Of a DNA stretch of 51,655 nt, positions 34,025-42,984 are shown in pieces (the stretch's first letter is position 1; the number at the start of each line of letters is the position of its first letter). The translations under genes were made by a program, and so were the position numbers. The DNA is taken from NCBI GenBank assembly GCA_024687845.1, contig JAILEL010000417.1, positions 1-51,655 of the forward strand, given 5' to 3'. The notes under the pieces were generated by a model, which was given only the letters and a program-made list of their open reading frames with translations, searched no databases and was not told the origin of the DNA. Source of the DNA: Eubacterium sp. Its GTDB lineage: Bacteria > Bacillota_A > Clostridia > Lachnospirales > Lachnospiraceae.

Positions 34025-35404
34025 ATGAAAACAGATTTGTTCGAAAATGTAAAAAAATATATGTTTGAAAACAACATGCTGGGAGCAAACACGCTTGGAA
34101 ATGAAGAAAGTGCAGTTGTTGTTGGTGTGTCTGGTGGCGCTGATTCAGTGTGCCTTCTAAGACTGATTGTCCAGCTGAGAGATGAAACAGGCGGCCTATA
34201 TATAAAGGCAGTTCATATAAATCATGGAATTAGAGGTGAGGAGGCTGATTCAGATCAGCATTTTGTAGAAGAACTCTGCAAAGAACTGCAGGTTGACTGT
34301 CAGGTTTACTTCAGGGACATTCCTTCTATGGCACGTGAAAACCATCTTACTGAGGAGGAGGCTGGGCGAATCTTCAGATATGAATGCTTTGAAGAAGAAG
34401 CTCTTAAACTTTCTAATGGCCGCAATGTAAAAATAGCGGTTGCGCATAATAGGGATGATCTGGCTGAAACGGTCTTATATAATATGATTCGTGGCAGCTC
34501 ACTGTTTGGGCTGGCTGGTATCCAGCCTGTTCGAGGCAGGATAATCAGACCCCTTCTAATGACCGACAGAGCCGCTATTGAACAATATCTAAAAGAAATG
34601 GGACAGGACTTTAGAACTGATTCCACAAACCTTATGACCGAATATAGCAGGAATAAGATCCGAAATGTTATAATGCCGATTCTGAAAGAGATTAATGAAG
34701 GAGCAACAGACCATATTACGGACATTGCATTAGATGCAAGACAGCTTAAAAAAGATGTTGAAAATGAAATAGAAAATCTGTATTATTCTGATGACCATTC
34801 TGCTTCGGTAAGGGTTGAAACATTAAGGCATCTTGGCAGCCTTTCCCAGGGCGAACTTGTTCTTGGCATGATTGAAGCATGCTGCGGCAAAAGAAAGGAT
34901 ATTACAAGGAATCATATCAGTAGTGTGATTCAGCTTTCTGAGAAAGAGTCCGGAAAAAGCGTGGATCTGCCGTATTCTCTCAGAGCTGAAAGAATATATG
35001 AGAGGATTGAGATAAGAACTGTTCCAGGAGAAGGACAGTCAGAAACAGGAGTAACTGATAGTATCGGAACTATTGAGATTACTACATTTCCTTATACCAG
35101 AGACCTCGAAATATCCAAAAAAGAATATACTAAAATGATAGATTATGATAAAATAAAATTTGTGCTTACCCTCAGAACTGCTGAAAAGGATGATTATATA
35201 GTTATTAGCAGCAGTGGAGGCAGAAAGAAGCTGTCGAGGTTTTTTACAGATAATAAGATAGAGAGAAGTAAGCGTTCTAAGATTTTGGTTGTTGCGGATG
35301 GAAATGAGATTGTATGGGTTGTGGGACACAGACTTAGCGAAAGCTATAAGGTAACTCCGGAAACCAGGACTGTCGGACAGATTACATTTATTGAATCGGA
35401 GTGA
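34025..35404 (+). CDS. tilS: tRNA(Ile)-lysidine synthase
   Basis: This 459-residue enzyme changes C34 of tRNA-Ile(CAU) to lysidine so that it reads AUA. The PP-loop is S36-G-G-A-D-S41, with AVHINHGIRGEEAD, AHNRDDLAETVLYNMIRGS and RPLLMTDRAAIEQYL as the N-terminal catalytic blocks. The C-terminal TilS domains end with RKKLSRFFTDNKIERSKRSKI and VVGHRLSESYKVT. Length is normal for the family with both C-terminal domains. Its ribosome site is poor. It starts the tilS-hpt-ftsH run; hpt follows after 26 bases. Confidence 0.94.
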   Translation: MKTDLFENVKKYMFENNMLGANTLGNEESAVVVGVSGGADSVCLLRLIVQLRDETGGLYIKAVHINHGIRGEEADSDQHFVEELCKELQVDCQVYFRDIPSMARENHLTEEEAGRIFRYECFEEEALKLSNGRNVKIAVAHNRDDLAETVLYNMIRGSSLFGLAGIQPVRGRIIRPLLMTDRAAIEQYLKEMGQDFRTDSTNLMTEYSRNKIRNVIMPILKEINEGATDHITDIALDARQLKKDVENEIENLYYSDDHSASVRVETLRHLGSLSQGELVLGMIEACCGKRKDITRNHISSVIQLSEKESGKSVDLPYSLRAERIYERIEIRTVPGEGQSETGVTDSIGTIEITTFPYTRDLEISKKEYTKMIDYDKIKFVLTLRTAEKDDYIVISSSGGRKKLSRFFTDNKIERSKRSKILVVADGNEIVWVVGHRLSESYKVTPETRTVGQITFIESE

Positions 35405-35430
35405 ATAATTGACTAAATTCGAGGTGAACT

Positions 35431-35961
35431 ATGGAAGAAAATATCAAGGTTTTGGTTAAAGAAGAAGACATTTACAAAAGAGCTGATGAAATGGCTGTTC
35501 AGATAGATAAGGACTATGCTGGCCGTACAGTTCATATGATTGGTGTTCTGAATGGTGGAGTATTCTTTATGTGTGAACTGGCGAAGAGAATTACTATACC
35601 TGTTACATTTGATTTTCTGGGAATATCAAGCTATGGAAATGCAACAGAGTCTTCGGGTAGTGTTATCATTAAGAAAAACCTGGATCAGAATATAGAGGGT
35701 AGAGATGTTATAGTAGTGGATGATATCGTTGATTCAGGAAGATCTCTTGCTCTTGTACAAAAGATGCTTCTGGAGCGTCACCCTGCATCTCTCAGAATGG
35801 TTACACTTCTTGATAAGCCTGAAAGAAGAGTAGTAGATGTTGATATGTATATGACCGGATTTACAATTCCAAATGAATTTGTAGTCGGTTTCGGACTGGA
35901 TTATGCTGCTAAGTACAGAAATCTGCCTTATGTAGGTGTTGTTGATGAAAGTACTTTATAA
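35431..35961 (+). CDS. hpt: hypoxanthine phosphoribosyltransferase
   Basis: The 176-residue enzyme salvages hypoxanthine or guanine with PRPP to give IMP or GMP. The PRPP motif is VIVVDDIVDSGRSL at about residue 92; the flexible loop and VGVLNGGVFFMCELAKR block are at about residue 38; the end FVVGFGLDYAAKYRNLPYVG is typical. GAGGTG precedes the ATG. It lies between tilS and ftsH, the common Firmicute order, spaced 26 and 34 bases. Confidence 0.95.
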   Translation: MEENIKVLVKEEDIYKRADEMAVQIDKDYAGRTVHMIGVLNGGVFFMCELAKRITIPVTFDFLGISSYGNATESSGSVIIKKNLDQNIEGRDVIVVDDIVDSGRSLALVQKMLLERHPASLRMVTLLDKPERRVVDVDMYMTGFTIPNEFVVGFGLDYAAKYRNLPYVGVVDESTL

Positions 35962-35995
35962 ACAACGATAATAAAGTTTTGGAGGAAAGAGAAAC

Positions 35996-37834
35996 TTGGA
36001 AAAGAAGAAGGGAACTGGTGCCGGCGGTCTTCTGATGGCATATGTTATTATTGCGTTGCTGTTTTTTGGACTATACGTGATAATGACTCGACCGATAAAT
36101 GTCGATACCAGTTATAATGATGAAAAACTGGCTGAGGATCTGAAGGATAATGACATTTTATCTGTAGTCATTTGCCAGAACAGTGAGGTCCCGACAGGAA
36201 CGATTCATGTAACTAAGAAAGAAAATAATAAGATTATCTATTACACCCCTGATGTAAAGGAAACGCAGAAAGTTCTTGAAAATCACTCGGATGTTGAGTA
36301 TGAACTGAAGGATGTGGCAAGACCTGGACTGCTTGAGAAAATAGCCCCATATCTGTTTGTTGTTATTCTATTCATTATTTATGTAATGATGCTCAATACG
36401 CAAATATCCTCAAGCGGTGGCGTAGGTGGAAGTGGTAATCTCAGTAATTTCGGAAAGAACAGAGCAAAAAAAGATGTAAAGGTTGATGTTACATTTAACG
36501 AAGTTGCAGGTCTTGATGAGGAAAAGGAAGAGCTGGCTGAGGTTGTTGACTTCCTGAAAGACCCAGGCAAATATACCAAGATAGGCGCAAGAATTCCTAA
36601 GGGTATTATCCTTGAAGGCCCTCCGGGTACTGGTAAGACACTTCTTGCAAAAGCTGTTTCAGGAGAGGCAGGAGTTCCATTTTTCTCAATATCAGGTTCT
36701 GATTTTGTAGAAATGTTTGTCGGAGTTGGTGCCGCCAGAGTAAGAGACCTTTTTGCAGATGCTAAGAAGCATTCACCATGTATAATATTTATAGATGAAA
36801 TAGATGCTGTTGCCAGAAGACGTGGTTCAGGACTTGGAGGCGGCCACGACGAGCGTGAGCAGACACTTAACCAGCTGCTTGTTGAAATGGATGGTTTCGG
36901 CGAGAATGAAGGCATTATAGTGATGGCAGCAACTAACAGAGTTGATATTCTCGATCCTGCTATTCTGAGACCGGGAAGATTCGACCGAAGAGTTGTAGTA
37001 GGACGTCCGGATGTAAAGGGACGTGAGGAAATCCTCAAGGTTCATGTAAAGAATAAACCTCTCAGCGAAGATGTAAATCTTCACGAGGTTGCAAGAACAA
37101 CGGCAGGCTTCTCGGGCGCAGATCTTGAGAATCTTGTAAATGAAGCAGCTATTAAGACTGCTAGAGATAATCGGGGATTTATAACCAAGAAGGATATTGA
37201 TGACGCATTTGTTAAGCTTGGAATAGGAACAGAGAAGCGTTCAAAGGTCGTTTCTGACAGAGAGAAGGCAATAGCCGCATATCATGAATCAGGTCATGCT
37301 ATTCTGTTCCATTTGTTAAGTGAAATGGAATCTGTATATACTATTTCAATTATTCCTAATGGTTCAGGTGCTGGTGGTTACACAATGCCGCTTCCTGATA
37401 ATGATGATATGTTCTGGACCAAAACAAGAATGACGCAGAATATCATGGTTTCCATGGGTGGACGTATCGCAGAGCAGCTTATCTTCGATGATATAACAAC
37501 AGGAGCTTCTCAGGATATTAAGCAGGCAACCTCCGTTGCAAGGAAAATGATCATCAAGTATGGTTTTTCAGAGAAAATGGGCTTCCTTAACTACGAAGCC
37601 GGAGAAGGTGAAGAGGTATTCATAGGACGTGAGATAGGACACCAGAGACCATATAGTGAAGAGGTAGCTGCAGAAATCGATGTAGAAGTAAAGAAAATTA
37701 TTGATAAATGTTATTCGGAAGCAACGAGAATATTGACTGATAATATTGAGATACTTCATAAATCAGCACAGCTTCTTCTTGAAAAAGAAAAGGTTACAGG
37801 CGAAGAATTTGAAGCACTTTTCAGTGAAGCATAA
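35996..37834 (+). CDS. ftsH: ATP-dependent zinc metalloprotease FtsH
   Basis: This 612-residue membrane AAA+ protease degrades misassembled membrane and regulatory proteins. It has two membrane helices (about residues 12-30 and 112-133) around an extracytoplasmic loop, then the AAA domain (Walker A GPPGTGKT, Walker [24 protein letters not shown]) and the peptidase domain with the zinc motif H430-E431-S-G-H434. A glycine/serine-rich linker ([11 protein letters not shown]) follows the second helix. A TTG is taken as start because GGAGGAAAGA lies the right distance before it and no ATG is near. A bidirectional terminator follows. Confidence 0.96.
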   Translation: MEKKKGTGAGGLLMAYVIIALLFFGLYVIMTRPINVDTSYNDEKLAEDLKDNDILSVVICQNSEVPTGTIHVTKKENNKIIYYTPDVKETQKVLENHSDVEYELKDVARPGLLEKIAPYLFVVILFIIYVMMLNTQISSSGGVGGSGNLSNFGKNRAKKDVKVDVTFNEVAGLDEEKEELAEVVDFLKDPGKYTKIGARIPKGIILEGPPGTGKTLLAKAVSGEAGVPFFSISGSDFVEMFVGVGAARVRDLFADAKKHSPCIIFIDEIDAVARRRGSGLGGGHDEREQTLNQLLVEMDGFGENEGIIVMAATNRVDILDPAILRPGRFDRRVVVGRPDVKGREEILKVHVKNKPLSEDVNLHEVARTTAGFSGADLENLVNEAAIKTARDNRGFITKKDIDDAFVKLGIGTEKRSKVVSDREKAIAAYHESGHAILFHLLSEMESVYTISIIPNGSGAGGYTMPLPDNDDMFWTKTRMTQNIMVSMGGRIAEQLIFDDITTGASQDIKQATSVARKMIIKYGFSEKMGFLNYEAGEGEEVFIGREIGHQRPYSEEVAAEIDVEVKKIIDKCYSEATRILTDNIEILHKSAQLLLEKEKVTGEEFEALFSEA

Positions 37835-37882
37835 TTTGAATTGCAACATAACGCGAAACATAATATGAAGCAAAATTAAAAA

Positions 37883-37929
37883 GGTGGCGGTATATGTCTT
37901 TCAGACATTTACCGCCACCATAATTTTTT
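37883..37929. terminator. bidirectional terminator between ftsH and the GH25 gene
   Basis: GGTGGCGGTA and ATGTCT pair with AGACAT and TACCGCCACC around a three-base TTC loop, with one T-T mismatch. A T-run follows on the plus strand and an A-run precedes it, so it can end both convergent genes. Confidence 0.85.
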
Positions 37930-39607
37930 ACTTTTGTTCTGAGCTTGTATCTTCAGTACTTTTTTCTTCGGTATTCTTTTCTTCAGTATTTTTTTGCTCA
38001 GGTGTTATTTTACCCTTTGGCTGGCGAACTCCGTTTTCATCAACGTAGTAGCCTTTAACTGTTCTGTTTCTAGCCATAATACCATTGCGGAAGAAGTAGT
38101 AGTACTTATTATTTATTTTAACCCATTTATTCTTACACATGATTCCTTTATTTGAGAAGTAGTAATATTTTCCATTTGTAAGTTTGAGCCATTTATTTCT
38201 ATACATCACTCCGGTATCGGAGAAGAAGAAACGTTTACCGTTTTCTTTATACCAGCCGGTCTTAACTGTGCCGTTCTTATTGAAAAAGTAATACTTTCCT
38301 CGTATCTTCTGCCAGCCAGTAAGCATCTTACCTTTCTTATTAAAGAAGTAAAGATTACCACGATATTTTACCCAGCTGCTTACTGCCATCTCGCCAGATT
38401 TATTGAGGTAGTATTTATTTCCTTTATATTTGAGCATTCCGGTCTTCATATATCCGGAAGCGTCGAAATAATACCACTTGCCATCGATTTTTTTCCATTT
38501 TTTCTTTGGATAAGAACCATCGGCATTCATGTACCACCATTTGGTTCCTGTCTTCTGCCAACCAGTCTGAGCCGCTGTATAAGCAGTTCTGCTTGGTACA
38601 GGTGTTGTATTCTTGGTATATCCAGCCTTAGGACCAGTTCTTGCTGTAACAATAGTAGTGAAATCCTTGTAGCAGAAGTTAAGATCAACTGAGTTAGAGC
38701 TGATACCATCTAGAAGTGTTCTGCTGTTTGTCTGCCATATACTTCTGGAAATGGATGTATCATAATTTCCACTGTATCTTGCAACCCATTTATATACTCC
38801 GTCAAGCTCTGAGAAGTCGAGGTAATTGCTTGCCCAGTTCTCATTGCAGTAAACCATAGGAGTGTAACCTGCTGCTTTAATCTCATCGCAGAATACCTTG
38901 GTTATGTATGTCAGAGTCTGTTTACCAAGAAACAGCTGACTTGAATCTTCCATATCGATAGCTACCGGATAATTAACATTGTAGCCTTTCATCTGATCGA
39001 TAACCCACTGTGCATCGAGCCTTGAGTCATATGCACTCTTAGCAGTACTGTAGAAGTATACTCCAGTTTTTACTCCGGCAGCATTTGCATTTATCATATT
39101 GGTTCCGAAATATGGATCCATATTGTGGTTTCCGTGACCGATTCTGACAAATGCGAAGCTTATTCCCTGGTTTCTGACTGCACTCCAGTTTATATTTCCC
39201 TGGAATTCTGAAACATCAACTCCCTTAATGGAACCAATTTCCTGACTGTGGTCATTCACATAGTGACCTGAAGAATTGAAGTACATATACTTTCCATCAA
39301 CAAACTGCCAGCAGTTTGTCATCATGGCACCGTCTTTCCAGATACCATGTCTTGATTTACTGAAGTAGTAAGTATGACCATTTATCTTCTTGGCACCTCT
39401 GACCATATTTCCGTCAGATCCGAAATAGTACCAGTTTCCATCAAGATACCGCCACATATTTTTCAGATAGACATCTCCTTCTGAATACTTCCAGTCACTT
39501 CCGCTTTTTACCCAGCCTTCTGCCCGTGCATTCATACTTCCTGATATACAGACAACAAATAGAATAGCCAGGTATAGAACTATTTTAATCTTATGTTTTT
39601 TTGACAT
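37928..39607 (-). CDS. secreted GH25 lysozyme with cell-wall-binding repeats
   Basis: The 559-residue protein has a signal peptide (MSKKHKIKIVLYLAILFVVCISGSMNARAEG is the first 31 residues, cleaved near ARA). Three tryptophan/tyrosine repeats (about residues 31-115) precede a GH25 muramidase domain (about 126-320) with D131 in GVDVSEFQG and the pair D218-M-E220 in YPVAIDMED. Seven or eight further repeats of the form GW-K..GKYYYFN..G.M (about 348-530) follow. These resemble choline/glucan-binding repeats. The end is a Thr/Glu/Lys-rich tail (EEKNTEEKSTED). It should cleave peptidoglycan outside the cell. AAAGGAAG lies before the ATG, and a TTGAAT/TACAAT promoter is upstream. Confidence 0.9.
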   Translation of the reverse strand: MSKKHKIKIVLYLAILFVVCISGSMNARAEGWVKSGSDWKYSEGDVYLKNMWRYLDGNWYYFGSDGNMVRGAKKINGHTYYFSKSRHGIWKDGAMMTNCWQFVDGKYMYFNSSGHYVNDHSQEIGSIKGVDVSEFQGNINWSAVRNQGISFAFVRIGHGNHNMDPYFGTNMINANAAGVKTGVYFYSTAKSAYDSRLDAQWVIDQMKGYNVNYPVAIDMEDSSQLFLGKQTLTYITKVFCDEIKAAGYTPMVYCNENWASNYLDFSELDGVYKWVARYSGNYDTSISRSIWQTNSRTLLDGISSNSVDLNFCYKDFTTIVTARTGPKAGYTKNTTPVPSRTAYTAAQTGWQKTGTKWWYMNADGSYPKKKWKKIDGKWYYFDASGYMKTGMLKYKGNKYYLNKSGEMAVSSWVKYRGNLYFFNKKGKMLTGWQKIRGKYYFFNKNGTVKTGWYKENGKRFFFSDTGVMYRNKWLKLTNGKYYYFSNKGIMCKNKWVKINNKYYYFFRNGIMARNRTVKGYYVDENGVRQPKGKITPEQKNTEEKNTEEKSTEDTSSEQK

Positions 39608-39656
39608 TGTAATTTCTTCCTTTTACAGTTTTATGTAAACACTAACACACCGCAAC

Positions 39657-39685
39657 ATTGTAACATTTTTTTAACATTTATTCAA
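39657..39685 (-). promoter_or_regulatory. promoter of the GH25 gene
   Basis: On the minus strand, TTGAAT (39685-39680) and TACAAT (39662-39657) are 17 bases apart, 50 bases upstream of the GH25 start codon. Confidence 0.6.
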
Positions 39686-39696
39686 CCCCTGATGGA

Positions 39697-39760
39697 ATGC
39701 TTTTTGAGTTAGCTGTCGATTACATAGTAATCCTTGCATATCACGCAGTGATATTGCACA
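39697..39760. repeat. fragment of the palindromic repeat element with triloop hairpins
   Basis: The first 15 bases (39697-39711) are identical to 2495-2509, the right arm of the large element. Two palindromes with three-base loops follow: GATTAC-ATA-GTAATC (39718-39732) and one at 39737-39753 with a GCA loop. The stretch 39734-39760 matches 2391-2417 at 25 of 27 bases. It is a rearranged part of the same family. Confidence 0.75.
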
Positions 39761-39819
39761 AACAGTAATTATTGACAGATGAGTAAACTTGAATTGTTAT
39801 TTTACTTAGATAAAGAGAG

Positions 39820-39870
39820 GAGGCAGCTCCTCTTTGTACCAATACTGTGGTACTAAAGAGAAGCTGCCTC
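39820..39870. repeat. 21-bp-stem hairpin
   Basis: GAGGCAGCT, CTCTTT and GTACCA pair with TGGTAC, AAAGAG and AGCTGCCTC. It lies between two minus-strand genes. It may end the secreted-protein unit upstream, but the T-run is poor. Nothing else is seen in the 405-base gap 39608-40012 beyond this, the repeats and the GH25 promoter. Confidence 0.6.
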
Positions 39871-39997
39871 TATAATAATCATTAAATGCATCCCTTTATC
39901 ATCATTTTTATATCCATATGAATATAAATGTGAATGTTTTAACAATTATTTAATACATTTGTAACTGTTCAGCAGTTGTTTTCAATTATATATCATA

Positions 39998-40013
39998 AAC
40001 TGTGAATGGTAAC
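39998..40013. repeat. diverged copy of the AACCGTGAATAGTAAC repeat end, touching a stop codon
   Basis: AACTGTGAATGGTAAC matches the core at 14 of 16 bases. Its last base is the final base of the TAG stop of the 40013-41011 gene. Confidence 0.65.
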
Positions 40014-41011
40014 TATTTTACATAGTAGAAGGTTTCAGACTGGTAATATGATCCCATGTTTGGGATTGATCTAGTTGTTGATTCTGTCTTCCACTTTTTC
40101 TCACTATTTGACCAGTATCTGTTAGTTGTTGTGATTCTTCCATCAGCACCCTGTGAATAGGTTGTGCTGACACCTGTAAATGTATCTTTATATGCTACAT
40201 AAATTGTAGTTTCAGGCATTGGGTTAGTAACACTATTTTTGTTTTTATATGTATTTACAGGAATAGTTTTTCCATTTTTAACAACTTTGTATTTGGTGTA
40301 CCCTGTTTTAGGATCCTTTGTAACTACTAGTATACTTGTAATCTTGAATCCTGGATTAGCCTTAGCGAGAAGCTTTGCATTTTTCTTTCCAAGATATGGA
40401 TAATATGTTTCAGTGGTGATATCCTGCGTCTGTGTTCCTGATGCTGTGTATGAACTTATAGCCTTACCAAGTTTGATTGACTTGATTGGAGCAGTATTAG
40501 CAGAAACCTTGATTTTATAAGTTGATATAGTTCTGGTACCTGGCAGATATAATCCACTTTTTTTATTCTGATCGTATTTGTATTCATATTCTGTGAATCT
40601 GGTATATGTAAGCTTAAAGGTTGTTGGTCTGAGGAATCTTATTGAATAATCAAAGGTTGTATAATATTTATAGCTGTCACGTCTTCTCTCATAGGCAGCA
40701 TATGATTTATATTGTGCTGGATCGGTATAATATGCCTGTGTACGAAGTTTTATGTGGTTGTAACGAGTAGCAGTTTTTATAACACTTATCTGTCCTCTAA
40801 GAGCGGAGGATGTAATAGGTTTACCATTTATTTTTACATCAGCAACATTGTTCAGGTCTATTGTACTTCCTAATGTGTAACGACCTATATATGATTCCTT
40901 CTTTGTTTTAGATGCTGCTTGTGTGTTTATATTTGCAAAAGACAGAAGACTGATAGCAAACATAAGTATAAGAGTATAGGCTGTAATTTTAGTTTTTTTA
41001 GTATATTTCAT
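40013..41011 (-). CDS. secreted protein of unknown function, paralogue A
   Basis: The 332-residue product has a clear signal peptide (MKYTKKTKITAYTLILMFAISLLSF, cleaved near TQAAS) and is rich in Tyr, Thr and Lys, as many Lachnospiraceae surface proteins are. No named domain is recognised. Its C-terminal part, GFKITSILVVTKDPKTGY, followed by NGKTIPV and TIYVAYKDT, aligns with the same region of the next gene upstream, suggesting a duplicated domain of about 100 residues. It lies 16 bases downstream of that gene on the same strand with GGAGG before its ATG, so both are in one unit. Confidence 0.78.
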   Translation of the reverse strand: MKYTKKTKITAYTLILMFAISLLSFANINTQAASKTKKESYIGRYTLGSTIDLNNVADVKINGKPITSSALRGQISVIKTATRYNHIKLRTQAYYTDPAQYKSYAAYERRRDSYKYYTTFDYSIRFLRPTTFKLTYTRFTEYEYKYDQNKKSGLYLPGTRTISTYKIKVSANTAPIKSIKLGKAISSYTASGTQTQDITTETYYPYLGKKNAKLLAKANPGFKITSILVVTKDPKTGYTKYKVVKNGKTIPVNTYKNKNSVTNPMPETTIYVAYKDTFTGVSTTYSQGADGRITTTNRYWSNSEKKWKTESTTRSIPNMGSYYQSETFYYVK

Positions 41012-41027
41012 AATGGTTCACCTCCGT

Positions 41028-41972
41028 TTATTCAGAATAAAGAGTAAAGCTCGAGCCAGAGCTTCCTGGTAAATAATATGATGTATAAACTTTACCGTCT
41101 GAATCACGGTGAACACATTTGATTTCCTGTGTTCCATGAACATTTACAACAGAGTATTTATAAGCTGTATGAAGCTTGGTGTCCTTGTAGGAAATGTAAA
41201 CATATGTATATTTTCGGGTTGTGCCACTTTCACTTCCTCCATTAAATGAACCATAGCTTGGATTTTGCGATGTTGGAATAGTTGCACCATTAGCATAGCT
41301 TCTTGCCTTGTATGAACCATCCTTATCTGTTGTACAAACTACAAGACCGGTAATCTTATAACCATCATTTGGAGTTACATAGAATCTTCCGCTTGAAAGA
41401 CCAGTTCTGTAATCAGATATAGTCTTTGTAGTTTTAATCTTATTTTTCATTACTGTTTTTGCATCAAAAATAGTATGCCCACCAAAACTTATGTTCTTAA
41501 ATGAATAATTGTCAGGGGAAGAAATAACAGTGAACTTGTGAACCTTTTTACTTCTGTATTTTCCATCAGCTTTTTTTATTTTGAAGGTGATGTTAATTGT
41601 TCCAGGCTTATTTGTTATGTAGCTTATATATACATAAGGAACATATGTATATGTTGAACCTGTCTGAACAGATGTTACTCCGGTATGGGATACTCTGACA
41701 ATGGCTTTGTTTTTAGTGGCTTTAAGATTAGCTATGGTATCACCTCGCTCAGGAAGATAAACATAGAAACCTCCCTTTGTATAAATAGTGCTTCGGGTTA
41801 TCTTTGTATTAACCCATTTTGAGCTGTTATAGAGATAGCTTTTAGAAATGTAAACACCCTTTTTATACTTTGTTGACGCAGCATTTACTTCAGGTGTTGT
41901 AGTTATTCCCATTGAAATAACTATGGCTGCGGCCAGCAGAATTGCCAGCAATTTCTTTGTGATGTGCTTCAT
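41028..41972 (-). CDS. secreted protein of unknown function, paralogue B
   Basis: The 314-residue product has a signal peptide (MKHITKKLLAILLAAAIVISM, cleaved near NAAS). It has beta-rich, Tyr/Ser/Thr-rich sequence with an early domain (GTINITFKIKKADGKYR) and a late domain that begins GYKITGLVVCTTDKDGSY, with ANGATIPT and YVYISYKDT, matching paralogue A. The GYKIT...V pattern recalls divergent InlB B-type or bacterial Ig-like repeats, but I cannot name the family. GAGGAGG precedes the ATG. It is transcribed away from the YkgJ gene and leads paralogue A. Confidence 0.78.
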   Translation of the reverse strand: MKHITKKLLAILLAAAIVISMGITTTPEVNAASTKYKKGVYISKSYLYNSSKWVNTKITRSTIYTKGGFYVYLPERGDTIANLKATKNKAIVRVSHTGVTSVQTGSTYTYVPYVYISYITNKPGTINITFKIKKADGKYRSKKVHKFTVISSPDNYSFKNISFGGHTIFDAKTVMKNKIKTTKTISDYRTGLSSGRFYVTPNDGYKITGLVVCTTDKDGSYKARSYANGATIPTSQNPSYGSFNGGSESGTTRKYTYVYISYKDTKLHTAYKYSVVNVHGTQEIKCVHRDSDGKVYTSYYLPGSSGSSFTLYSE

Positions 41973-42124
41973 ATTGAACCTCCTCTTTCAATATATTATG
42001 ATGGTAAAATTTTAACACTCAGTATACTAATAAGCAATAAAAAAATGGCCTATAAGACTTGCGGAGAAGACATAATTCAAAGTATAATGACATAGGGTGA
42101 CAAAAGAAAGGTTTAAGACTAAAA

Positions 42125-42940
42125 ATGCTAAGATATGAGAATATAAACGATATTTCAGATGGAAAATTATATATTCAGGATGATCTTGTAAATTGCGATA
42201 CTGAGGGCTGCAAGGGCTGCAGTAAATGCTGCAAGTCTGATATGGGTAAATCCATCGTTCTTACTCCCTATGACATGTATCAGCTCTGTAAAGGCACTGG
42301 TAAAAACTTTGATAAGCTGCTGGTGGATATGTTTATAGAGCTTTCGATGATAGATGGAATCATTCTTCCGAACATGAAAATGGATGAGGGGTGTAAATTC
42401 CTTGAAAATGGTCGTTGCAGTATTCATGCTTATCGTCCTGGAATATGCAGGTTATTTCCACTTGGAAGAATATATGAAAAGGATGGCTTCAGATATTTTC
42501 TCCAGACATCTGAATGTGTTGCAGAGAACCCGAAACCTATAAAGGTTCAGGATTGGATCAACATCGAAGAACTGGATAAAAATACTGCATTTATCAATAA
42601 ATGGCATAGATTTATAAAATTCGAGCAGAAAAAAGTAAAAGAGATTCAGGAAATGGCCACAAACCTTTCAAAGAGGGTTCTTGAAATGTCAGATAAGGAT
42701 CTCGAAGATTATGTAACTATTGTTGGCGATAGTGACATTTATAGTCCTGAAAATCCTAAAGCCTATAGAGAAGAAAAATCCAAAACTATTCTTGAAAATG
42801 CACAGCAGGAAGTTAAGGATGTGATGAAAACTGTGATAGCGTTTTTTTATCTGGATGAATACGATATGGATAAGGACTTCTATCTGCAGCTGGATGAAAG
42901 GATGAAGAAATGCCTGAAACGCCTGCGAACAGGAGCATAA
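42125..42940 (+). CDS. YkgJ family cysteine-cluster protein
   Basis: The 271-residue protein has the YkgJ cluster (CxxCCxxC type): CDTEGCKGCSKCCKSD near residue 23, then DEGCKFLENGRCSIHAYRPGICRLFPLGR near residue 88. The eight or so cysteines probably bind zinc or an iron-sulfur centre. The rest is helical with no known domain. Function of the family is not established. A TATAAT at about 42083-42088 may be its promoter. It lies 44 bases before mnmA and a repeat copy begins at its stop codon. Confidence 0.88.
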   Translation: MLRYENINDISDGKLYIQDDLVNCDTEGCKGCSKCCKSDMGKSIVLTPYDMYQLCKGTGKNFDKLLVDMFIELSMIDGIILPNMKMDEGCKFLENGRCSIHAYRPGICRLFPLGRIYEKDGFRYFLQTSECVAENPKPIKVQDWINIEELDKNTAFINKWHRFIKFEQKKVKEIQEMATNLSKRVLEMSDKDLEDYVTIVGDSDIYSPENPKAYREEKSKTILENAQQEVKDVMKTVIAFFYLDEYDMDKDFYLQLDERMKKCLKRLRTGA

Positions 42941-42955
42941 ACCGTGAATAGTAAA
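42940..42955. repeat. copy of the AACCGTGAATAGTAAC repeat end beginning at a stop codon
   Basis: AACCGTGAATAGTAAA matches the core at 15 of 16 bases; its first base is the last base of the TAA stop of the YkgJ gene. Confidence 0.75.
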
Positions 42956-42984
42956 ACAATAAAGCACAAGGATATATTTACATT

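Noticed and set aside
36379..37038. 219-residue minus-strand frame
   Set aside because: It is antisense to the ftsH AAA domain; Pro/Ser/Thr-rich composition is typical of a shadow frame.
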